Of a stretch of 10,730 bases of DNA, positions 1 through 5,367 are shown piece after piece. Made by a program: the position numbers and the translations under genes. A model generated the notes under the pieces. That model saw nothing but the letters and a program-made list of their open reading frames with translations, was not told the origin of the DNA and made no database searches. The stretch is from Candidatus Poseidonia sp. GTDB lineage: Archaea; Thermoplasmatota; Poseidoniia; Poseidoniales; Poseidoniaceae. Where the stretch lies: contig JALRLQ010000053.1 in NCBI GenBank assembly GCA_023254365.1, positions 1 to 10,730 on the forward strand, given 5' to 3'. Positions within the stretch are counted from its first letter, which is position 1. Each line of letters starts with the position of its first letter.

Positions 1-187
1 GAAAGGCCATCCCTTGTTGTGCAAAGACGGCGCTGATGACCACAAACAGAAGCAGGACCGTTCCTGGCGAAGCCAACACGGTGGAATACAGATTCTCCAA
101 ACGTCCGTTGAAGGTTGATTTCATGGATGAGGCTATGTTGTCAAGGGAACGGCGCAAGGCTTCTGGTCCAGAGACCCCGTCCTCCAT
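1..187 (-). CDS. N-terminus of a membrane protein, possibly an RND/MMPL-type exporter (partial)
   Basis: This is the first 62 residues of a minus-strand gene that runs off the left edge. From the ATG at 187 it has a charged, probably cytoplasmic N-terminal arm of about 40 residues, followed by one strongly hydrophobic segment at about residues 41-60 (core TVLLLFVVISAVFA), which fits a first transmembrane helix. A short amphipathic arm followed by one helix is how RND/MMPL-family exporters begin, but the part seen is too short to assign the family, so that is inference. The start is uncertain: the same frame stays open up to an ATG at 250 that overlaps the upstream zinc-ribbon stop as TGATG, and there is another ATG at 124. 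None of the three has a clear Shine-Dalgarno sequence; I chose 187 as the most protein-like. It lies on the same strand as the zinc-ribbon gene and may be co-transcribed with it. Confidence 0.6.
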   Translation of the reverse strand, partial: MEDGVSGPEALRRSLDNIASSMKSTFNGRLENLYSTVLASPGTVLLLFVVISAVFAQQGMAF

Positions 188-249
188 GGTGCTGTGAAGT
201 GGTGCAGGCTCAAGAAGGATTCCGCTCCAAATGCCTTTGCGGTGGCACA

Positions 250-1434
250 TCAGCAGGCATCGTAGGCTTCAATGAGGTATTTCGTCAACGGACTGGTCCA
301 CGCCAGTTCGGAGATGCCGTCCTCGCCTTCGACAGCATAGACGCGAATCACATCACGTACCCGAACGTTGCCTTCTGCGGAGCGAGCGAGAATCATCGCC
401 GCTTTGATGGGTTTACCCGTGCCGTGTGGATCGTATACGGTATCGAGCGCCTCATTGAGGAACCAATCGGCCTTGCCACCGGGTTCACCTTCGTAGGTTT
501 TCTTCGGTTTTTTGGCTCCAAACAAACCACCTGCCTTGGGTTTAGGAGCAGGCTTGCTCTCCTTCTTTGGCTCCTCGGATGTGGAAACGGCAGCCTCCTT
601 TCCGGACTTCTTTTCTTCCTTCTTTTCGGCCGTTTTCTTTTCGTCCTTCGCTGTTTCTTTTGGAGCCGCAGCAAGCGAGGTCGTACTTGCTTGCGTGGCG
701 GCATCGGCAAGTTGATCCTTGAGGTCTTGAATTTCGTCACGGTACGAAGTGGCCAAGTGCATCAGGGAGGCTTTCATGGCTGCTTCCAGTTGAATGACAA
801 GCGCATCGGTTGAGGTGTCGGTCCACTTTTTCCATTGGAGCATAGCATTGGCATGGATGTCGGATCCACATTTTGGACAGAAACTCTTGTTGGGAGGTTG
901 CATGATGGGGAGTGCCTGCAGCGCATCGTTTGCAGGCAGGACCGCTCCTTGGGACACTTCGAGCAAGTGCAATGTGGCTGCTCGACCAATGTCCATGGCT
1001 TCGTTGAACACCTCGGATTGTTGCTCAAACGAGCCAGAAGATTTCAAATCGGCGAGTTTGGTTCCTTGGGTGGCCAAATCAATTGCGGCGTCGGCTGCAT
1101 CGTGCCCCCATGCTGCTTCACGCAAGGCGGGAGCAACAACAGAAGGGGCCTGCGCTTCGTTTGATGGCGAGGCAACACCTTCCTCATCTCCGGCCGCAGC
1201 GATGCCGAGCGCGATGGGGTCTGCACCGGTTTCGATTTGAGCAATCATGTCGAACTTCTCCGCCATGGAGAGGTCTTCTCGAATTCGGATAACGTCCTTC
1301 AGTTGATTCAGGTCGTGACCGGTGGCCGTGATTGGACCTTGGCCGGTCAAATCATGACCGCATGAGAGGCAAAATTTGGCCGTTACTTCAACGCCCGCTT
1401 CGCAGGTCGGACAATAGACCCCTCCCATGTGCAT
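250..1434 (-). CDS. Two-zinc-knuckle protein with Lys/Glu/Ala-rich linker, function unknown
   Basis: This 394-residue soluble protein matches no family I can name. It opens with a zinc ribbon: Cys8, Cys11, Cys22 and Cys25 in a CPTC / CLSC arrangement. A mixed, partly helical region follows. A second CPKC knuckle at Cys186 and Cys189 has no second cysteine pair after it, so it is either degenerate or completed by histidine (His194 is near) or another chain. Residues about 255-315 form a low-complexity Lys/Glu/Ala/Pro linker, followed by GGLFGAKKPKK. The last 75 residues look like a small folded alpha/beta domain. There is no signal peptide or membrane segment. The start is ATG at 1434; a second in-frame ATG at 1428 would remove only two residues. 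It follows lysS by 82 bases on the same strand and could be read from the same transcript or its own promoter. A role in nucleic-acid or protein scaffolding is only a guess from the zinc ribbon plus charged linker. Confidence 0.85.
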   Translation of the reverse strand: MHMGGVYCPTCEAGVEVTAKFCLSCGHDLTGQGPITATGHDLNQLKDVIRIREDLSMAEKFDMIAQIETGADPIALGIAAAGDEEGVASPSNEAQAPSVVAPALREAAWGHDAADAAIDLATQGTKLADLKSSGSFEQQSEVFNEAMDIGRAATLHLLEVSQGAVLPANDALQALPIMQPPNKSFCPKCGSDIHANAMLQWKKWTDTSTDALVIQLEAAMKASLMHLATSYRDEIQDLKDQLADAATQASTTSLAAAPKETAKDEKKTAEKKEEKKSGKEAAVSTSEEPKKESKPAPKPKAGGLFGAKKPKKTYEGEPGGKADWFLNEALDTVYDPHGTGKPIKAAMILARSAEGNVRVRDVIRVYAVEGEDGISELAWTSPLTKYLIEAYDAC

Positions 1435-1439
1435 CCAAG

Positions 1440-1454
1440 AAAGGTGACACCTTT
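1440..1454 (-). promoter_or_regulatory. Perfect inverted repeat holding the putative ribosome binding site of the zinc-ribbon gene
   Basis: The 15 bases form a 7+1+7 perfect inverted repeat (AAAGGTG-T-CACCTTT on the minus strand). In RNA it could fold as a 6-bp stem with a 3-base loop. It sits five bases before the ATG at 1434 and contains AGGTG, which resembles the archaeal Shine-Dalgarno sequence, inside the stem. A partly competing pairing exists between ACACC (1460-1464 complement) and GGTGT (1447-1451 complement). It may be an operator, an RNA structure that masks the ribosome binding site, or chance. Confidence 0.35.
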
Positions 1455-1516
1455 TGAAGGGTGTGTTTCGTTTTGTTCAGACCCTTTGGTTTGCCATTGA
1501 ACAGAACTGGCCGGGT

Positions 1517-3118
1517 TCAACACAACGCAGCACAGGCATCGACAAGAGCGACCGACTCGTCCTTGGAACAGGTGGCGAGGATGGGGGCGAGTCGTGGGCC
1601 TCGTTCGGTTCCCATGAAGACGGCGTAACAGGCTCTGAACACATCCTTCATGGCAAGTCCGTGTGCTTCGCTGATGTGCTTGAGTGCTGCACCGATACCA
1701 TCCGGATTCCAATCAGCAGCGGCCAACGCGGCAGGGAGATGGCGTACAACTGCGCGCTGGTCGTCGTTCAACTGCGCCATGGCGGATTCATCGGGGCTGG
1801 TGCGAACGTGAACCCGCATCTCACTGGGGAAATGTTTGGAACCGATCCATGTTCGCATGCGGCGCAGGCGGTCAATCAAGGATGACGTTGGACTGTCAAT
1901 GCCGTGAGAGGTCGCAAGGCTCTCCCAAACCGACGCATCATCCGCTTTGATTTGCGCAAGGAGGGCGAGGTGGCGGAAACTGACCGATGCAGATTCGATG
2001 TGGGTGTTGGCGTCCACGGCAGCCAAGGCTAACGCTGCCTGCATATCTTCGAGTTGGACCCGTTGGCGTCGACTGAGACCATCGTCCAACAATTCTTCTT
2101 CGATGTTCCTTGAAGACCAACGTTCCAATTCGTCGGCAAGATTCACCAAACCCATGCCGGTGTCAAATTCAATCGCCTTGCTGGGTTTTGCGTTCGCGAT
2201 GAGGAACCGAAGAATTTCAGGCGGAACAAGTTCCAGTGCTTCAATGGGACCGATGGTGTTCCCGGTTGAAGAAGACATGGCTCCTTGTCCACGAAGGCTG
2301 ATCCACTCGTAGGTGAGCGGTGCAGGCGGCTCATGCCCGAACACCCTGGCGATTTCTTTCCCGGTGTCATAGGACCCGCCGGCGGCACCGTGGTCTTTGC
2401 CGAACGGTTCGCAGGTGATGTTGTTGAAGCCCCACTTTGCAGGCCAATCAAGTCGCCACGGAAGTTTTCCTTCGCCTTTGGTGATGTCCGAATGCCCTTC
2501 TTTCCCGTGAGCGTCTTTCCAATGGACCAAAGGGTATTGGTACCCGGTGATCGTCAAACCGTCAAGCGAACCTTTTGAGTCCAAGGGCTGCCATGGAAAC
2601 CAATCTTCGGGCAGTTCACGGCCGGACACCCGCTCGATGATCTCTCGCAGGACATCGGGCTCATCGCACGCAATTTTTGCGGCATGTGCAAACTTTCCGG
2701 ATTGATAGGCTTGAAGATTGGGGAGGAGGCGGGGTTCCACACCGATTTGCCGAAGAGCGTTCAGAAACGGTTCGAGGAAGTGGTCACCGTAGCTCCATCC
2801 TTCGTTGTGATACCTCTCCCAATTTGGTTTTCCGTCCTCGTCAGGTGCAGGAATCGAGCCAAGTTGGTGCCCGATGAACGCCTCGTATTCGTCGTCGAGA
2901 AACGGGTAGACTTTGCGGAGCGGGTCGGCGTTGTCAACGACGAACACCAGTTCGGCCTCCAGGCCGGCGTTGTTCGCCGCCCTGACGATCATGTCGCCGG
3001 TCAGGATTTCCCTGAGGTGGCCAATGTGGAATTCTCCGCTTGGTGTGATCCCCGTGGCGACGATGTGCTTGGTTCCTTGCGCAGCGAGGCGTTGTGCAAC
3101 CACATCGCTCCAGTGCAT
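1517..3118 (-). CDS. lysS: Lysyl-tRNA synthetase, class I
   Basis: Attaches lysine to tRNA-Lys in the cytoplasm using ATP. This is the class I (Rossmann-fold) form found in most archaea and some bacteria, unrelated to the class II LysRS of E. coli. The 533 residues are full family length. The HIGH signature is at residues 31-34 within GEFHIGHLREI, preceded by TGITPSG. The KMSKS-like loop is AMSSS at 280-284, followed by TGNTIG; the usual first lysine is alanine here. The C-terminal half is helical and should hold the anticodon-binding region. The ATG at 3118 is set by a Shine-Dalgarno GAGGTGG that overlaps the stop of gfcR, only 9 bases upstream, so the two genes are almost certainly co-transcribed and probably translationally coupled. 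The identification is firm from the motifs. Confidence 0.96.
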   Translation of the reverse strand: MHWSDVVAQRLAAQGTKHIVATGITPSGEFHIGHLREILTGDMIVRAANNAGLEAELVFVVDNADPLRKVYPFLDDEYEAFIGHQLGSIPAPDEDGKPNWERYHNEGWSYGDHFLEPFLNALRQIGVEPRLLPNLQAYQSGKFAHAAKIACDEPDVLREIIERVSGRELPEDWFPWQPLDSKGSLDGLTITGYQYPLVHWKDAHGKEGHSDITKGEGKLPWRLDWPAKWGFNNITCEPFGKDHGAAGGSYDTGKEIARVFGHEPPAPLTYEWISLRGQGAMSSSTGNTIGPIEALELVPPEILRFLIANAKPSKAIEFDTGMGLVNLADELERWSSRNIEEELLDDGLSRRQRVQLEDMQAALALAAVDANTHIESASVSFRHLALLAQIKADDASVWESLATSHGIDSPTSSLIDRLRRMRTWIGSKHFPSEMRVHVRTSPDESAMAQLNDDQRAVVRHLPAALAAADWNPDGIGAALKHISEAHGLAMKDVFRACYAVFMGTERGPRLAPILATCSKDESVALVDACAALC

Positions 3119-3122
3119 GGTT

Positions 3123-3129
3123 CCACCTC
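3123..3129 (-). promoter_or_regulatory. Shine-Dalgarno site of lysS, overlapping the gfcR stop
   Basis: GAGGTGG on the minus strand shares its GA with the TGA stop codon of gfcR (3128-3130). It lies about 4-5 bases before the lysS ATG. It matches the complement of the conserved archaeal 16S 3' end (CACCTCC), supporting the start choice and suggesting re-initiation by ribosomes finishing gfcR. Confidence 0.75.
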
Positions 3130-3712
3130 AAACGGCAACGGCTCGAATCAATCCTCGTAGTGGTACGTCATCGATTTCATTGCGGGTTGTCTTGTTGACC
3201 AAGACGATGGCAAGGACCACTTCGCCACCTGCCTCACGAATGGATTCGATGGTTTTGGACATGGTGACGCCCGAGGAGAGCACGTCGTCAATGATGACCA
3301 CTTGCTTTCCAGCCACTTGGCCGTACTTGTTTGAAAGCGAGCCACTACCCGACCCTTCGTCCGTGGTTCGAAAAACGGTCATGTCCGACTCAAGGGTTCG
3401 AGCGACTTCGTAGGCGAAGGCAATGCCGTTGATTGAAATGCCCACCACGGTGTCGATGTTTTCGTATCCGATCTCTTCGTCCGCTACGTCGGCCATGATC
3501 GAACCTACGGCAGCAATGCGTTGTGGTCGTACGCCAAGGGTTCGCCAACCGATGCGAACATCGGTGGGTCGGTCTTCTTCCCCCGTTCCGGACAACAGCC
3601 ATGTGATGGTGTCTTGTGAAAGTGACAACTCATCGGCGATTTGTTGCGTGTTCAAGCCTTCCTTGCGCAAATTGGACGCAAGGACCTTCAGTTCCTCAAT
3701 GCTCAACACCAT
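3128..3712 (-). CDS. gfcR: GfcR-type transcriptional regulator (HTH plus phosphoribosyltransferase-like domain)
   Basis: Archaeal DNA-binding protein related to orotate phosphoribosyltransferase. In haloarchaea GfcR controls sugar-catabolism genes; the regulon here is unknown. The N-terminus (about residues 5-42) is a helix-turn-helix region with GLNTQQIADELSLSQDTITWLL. The rest is a type I phosphoribosyltransferase fold, with the PRPP-binding signature VVIIDDVLSSGVT at about 138-150 and a conserved GSGSLSNKYG loop before it. It may bind PRPP or a nucleotide as effector rather than act as an enzyme. The ATG at 3712 gives 194 residues; a TTG three codons earlier (3721) is possible. It is the first gene of the minus-strand block, divergent from aIF2-beta across 100 bases, and ends 9 bases before lysS. 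A true PyrE is a less likely reading because of the HTH domain. Confidence 0.88.
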   Translation of the reverse strand: MVLSIEELKVLASNLRKEGLNTQQIADELSLSQDTITWLLSGTGEEDRPTDVRIGWRTLGVRPQRIAAVGSIMADVADEEIGYENIDTVVGISINGIAFAYEVARTLESDMTVFRTTDEGSGSGSLSNKYGQVAGKQVVIIDDVLSSGVTMSKTIESIREAGGEVVLAIVLVNKTTRNEIDDVPLRGLIRAVAV

Positions 3713-3812
3713 GTTGCTCAAGAAACCCCTACTGAACCATGCACATCAATGCTTTCCCAAGTTCATGTTGTGTGGCGAAAGTCTTGAAGGGAGGGAGGCA
3801 CGGCGAAGAACC
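3713..3812. promoter_or_regulatory. Divergent intergenic region between gfcR and aIF2-beta
   Basis: These 100 bases must hold the promoters of both divergent genes. I see no convincing TATA box or BRE on either strand. A purine-rich GAGGGAGG at 3791-3798 looks like a Shine-Dalgarno sequence for aIF2-beta, but its 14-base spacing to the ATG is long. Confidence 0.4.
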
Positions 3813-4223
3813 ATGGCCGACTTTGACTACGAGACGCTTCTCGACCGTGCTCGAGAGAACATCCCAGAGGAAATTTCCTCAAAGTCTCGTTGGCGATTGC
3901 CCGCCCCTCAAATCATGATCGAAGGTTCGAACACGATTTTTCGAAATTTCAACGAAGTTGTTTCCATGATGGACCGCGATGAAAACCATGTTTACCAGTA
4001 CATCCTCAACGAGTTGGGTACTTCTGGTTCGAGGGATGGCCCACGTGCTCGATTCAAGGGTCGTATTCCTCCCAAGAGAATCAAGGGAACCATCGCCAAC
4101 TACGTGAACACCTACATCAAGTGCAGTCAGTGTGCTGCACCAGACACGCACTTCATCAAGGAAGACAGGACCACGTTGCTCAAGTGTCAGGCCTGCGGTG
4201 CAACCCGGCCAGTGAAACTGTGA
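3813..4223 (+). CDS. eif2b: Translation initiation factor aIF2, beta subunit
   Basis: Beta subunit of the heterotrimeric aIF2 that carries initiator Met-tRNA to the small ribosomal subunit; beta binds the gamma GTPase subunit. The 136 residues are the usual archaeal length. The N-terminal helix (MADFDYETLLDRARENIP) fits the gamma-binding segment. The central domain contains GSNTIFRNFNEV and GRIPPKRIKGTIANYV. A C-terminal zinc ribbon has Cys104, Cys107, Cys125 and Cys128 in CSQC / CQAC knuckles. The start is the ATG at 3813; the frame stays open upstream but that part lies opposite gfcR and does not resemble the family. The stop TGA at 4221-4223 directly abuts the stop of the convergent ferredoxin gene. 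The identification is firm. Confidence 0.96.
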   Translation: MADFDYETLLDRARENIPEEISSKSRWRLPAPQIMIEGSNTIFRNFNEVVSMMDRDENHVYQYILNELGTSGSRDGPRARFKGRIPPKRIKGTIANYVNTYIKCSQCAAPDTHFIKEDRTTLLKCQACGATRPVKL

Positions 4224-4226
4224 TCA
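4221..4226. other. TGATCA palindrome supplying both stops of a convergent pair
   Basis: The plus-strand TGA of aIF2-beta (4221-4223) and the minus-strand TGA of the ferredoxin gene (4226-4224) meet back to back in TGATCA. No base separates the two reading frames, so any transcription terminator must lie inside the opposing gene. Confidence 0.95.
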
Positions 4227-4562
4227 GTCCATCTGAAGCGTCGACCCTGCGTCAATTTCTCCGGTTGCGAGGTGCTGAAGCACGGCCTCGAGGACCGTCT
4301 TATCGGTCAGGGCGTACCATGCCCCCTCCGGATAGACCACGCAGGTGGGTCCGTATTCGCAATGGTCGAGGCAACCTGATTTCTGCACCCTCACCTCAGC
4401 GAGACCCAACGCTTTGACATCCTGCTTGAGTTGTTTCATCAGGTCAAGGCTTCCTTTTGGCAAACACGACGGGCGAGCAGCCCCTTCACCTCGTTCATGG
4501 CCGCAAACAAAGGCGTGGCGCTGGAATCCTGGTTCACGACGACCCTTCGGGTCGCGGGTCAT
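4224..4562 (-). CDS. Thioredoxin-like [2Fe-2S] ferredoxin (COG3411 / NuoE-like fold)
   Basis: Small electron-transfer protein of the thioredoxin-like [2Fe-2S] ferredoxin group, the fold shared with NuoE of complex I. At 112 residues it is a single stand-alone domain. Probable cluster ligands are Cys20 and Cys33 (in FVCGHER and RPSCLPKG) and Cys64 and Cys68 (in SGCLDHCEYGP), with a further conserved cysteine at 74 before VVYPEGAWY. This C-x12-C ... C-x3-C pattern is typical of the family. There are no NADH-binding or hydrogenase genes nearby, so its redox partner is unknown. The ATG at 4562 overlaps the stop of the upstream PCD-like gene as ATGA, which indicates translational coupling. It is the last gene of a three-gene minus-strand operon and meets aIF2-beta stop to stop. 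Confidence 0.87.
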   Translation of the reverse strand: MTRDPKGRREPGFQRHAFVCGHERGEGAARPSCLPKGSLDLMKQLKQDVKALGLAEVRVQKSGCLDHCEYGPTCVVYPEGAWYALTDKTVLEAVLQHLATGEIDAGSTLQMD

Positions 4563-4810
4563 GCCGTTTCCTCCAGTTGGTTGATGGCAATGGCGAGGTT
4601 GTGGTCACGTTCTGTGATGCTGTTGGTGTCGTGAGAGAACATTTCCACCACCGCATACCCCCAACCAAAATGCAACTCTGCATGATGTTGGTGGGCTTCA
4701 CAGAGTTCACTGACAGCATCGATGAAGGCTTTGGCAGAAAGAAAGTCCTCAAACGCATATTCTCGCATCAGGCGACCATCCACCTCGTCCCATCCATCGG
4801 GATGGTCCAT
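4559..4810 (-). CDS. Pterin-4a-carbinolamine dehydratase-like protein
   Basis: This family dehydrates 4a-hydroxy-tetrahydropterin, recycling the cofactor of aromatic amino acid hydroxylases; in prokaryotes without such hydroxylases the role is unclear and a link to molybdopterin metabolism has been proposed. The 83 residues are near the family's usual length. The motif is visible: Glu38-x3-His42-His43-Ala44-x5-Trp50-x9-His60-x8-Asp69, the last part reading FSHDTNSITERD. Alanine replaces the more usual proline after the histidine pair. I chose the ATG at 4810, five bases after the stop of the upstream 146-residue gene; a TTG at 4825 is the alternative and would overlap that gene. The stop overlaps the ferredoxin start. 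No phenylalanine hydroxylase is in the window, so the substrate is not established. Confidence 0.85.
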   Translation of the reverse strand: MDHPDGWDEVDGRLMREYAFEDFLSAKAFIDAVSELCEAHQHHAELHFGWGYAVVEMFSHDTNSITERDHNLAIAINQLEETA

Positions 4811-4815
4811 GATGG

Positions 4816-5256
4816 TCAACCCCAAAGGTGGCTGTCGTCGTTGCCAGTGGTTTCCTTCTCCACCTTTTCGTGGAGTTTTGAACGTCGTTTCATGTCTTCC
4901 CGTTCGTAAGCAAGCAATTCCTTATCATCGATGTACGCAGGTCGAGTATGGGCGACCAAGGTCACTTGAACAATGACTTCACGGGAGATGAAATGGCACT
5001 GACCGTCCTCTCCAAGAACCTCCAAACTGCTTTTGCCACTCGAGATCAATCGACCCCGCAAAAATGCATCTTCGGGATTGGCAAAGGCTTGGACATTGAG
5101 GTGTATTTCAACGAAATCATCCCTTCGTAGGCCTTGTCGGCGTTCCAACAAATCACCGTTGTGCACCGGCTGAAGCCCTTCAAGCTCTGGCGAGCCCATG
5201 TCTTCCCACATGGTTTTGGCCCAGTCGGGCAGGTCGATACCTTTCTTCTTCGCCAT
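4816..5256 (-). CDS. Unrecognised 146-residue protein with a probable small beta-barrel core
   Basis: I do not recognise a family. The N-terminal 45 residues are charged (AKKKGIDLPDWAKTMWEDMG). A beta-rich middle follows at about 45-105: DDFVEIHLNV, then AFLRGRLISSGKSSLEVLGEDG, then HFISREVIVQVTLVAH. This strand pattern, with a short turn and a GxLxSxG-like second strand, recalls an Sm-like or OB-type barrel, but that is inference from spacing, not a match. The tail (about 108-140) is a highly charged helix with ELLAYEREDMKRRSKLHEK. There is no signal peptide or membrane segment. The ATG at 5256 is chosen because it leaves 111 bases for divergent promoters; an in-frame ATG at 5331 would add 25 basic residues. 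It is the first gene of the operon with the PCD-like protein and ferredoxin, so it may bind their partner or regulate them. Confidence 0.78.
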   Translation of the reverse strand: MAKKKGIDLPDWAKTMWEDMGSPELEGLQPVHNGDLLERRQGLRRDDFVEIHLNVQAFANPEDAFLRGRLISSGKSSLEVLGEDGQCHFISREVIVQVTLVAHTRPAYIDDKELLAYEREDMKRRSKLHEKVEKETTGNDDSHLWG

Positions 5257-5367
5257 GTTCAGATGGAGACGGCGAGCGTACTTGAACCTCCCCTTTTGGT
5301 TGGAAAGCCTTCCGTGAATGGATGACTTCATGAAGTGGAGAGGTCGGGCTTCGCATGAGGTCTCTCG
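5257..5367. promoter_or_regulatory. Divergent intergenic region between the 146-residue gene and the Nog1-like GTPase
   Basis: These 111 bases separate two divergent starts. No clear TATA box is visible. The region contains the 12-base perfect palindrome ACTTCATGAAGT (5325-5336), a plausible site for a dimeric regulator, and GAGG at 5357-5360, seven bases before the GTPase ATG. Confidence 0.4.
5325..5336. repeat. 12-base perfect palindrome, possible operator
   Basis: ACTTCATGAAGT is its own reverse complement. It lies 32 bases before the GTPase start and 69 bases before the chosen start of the 146-residue gene. A position between two divergent genes suits a regulator site, but a single 12-base palindrome can arise by chance and no second copy was noticed. 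Confidence 0.4.

Noticed and set aside
560..670. Pyrimidine-rich tract (repeated TTCTTTTC) on the plus strand, possible triplex-forming DNA
   Set aside because: It is fully explained as AAG/GAA/AAA codons of the Lys/Glu linker read on the minus strand.
115..813. A 232-codon plus-strand open frame at the left edge with a hydrophobic LLFFLLFGRFLFVL stretch
   Set aside because: It is antisense to the zinc-ribbon gene; the hydrophobic stretch is the complement of the Lys/Glu-rich linker codons and not a real membrane segment.
1435..1516. Hairpin at 1440-1454 as the lysS transcription terminator
   Set aside because: The stem is short, is followed by a broken T-run only, and abuts the next gene's start, so a role at that gene's leader is more likely than termination.
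3423..3812. Upstream extension of the aIF2-beta frame by about 130 codons
   Set aside because: The extension is antisense to gfcR, unlike any aIF2-beta N-terminus, and the ATG at 3813 gives the normal family length.
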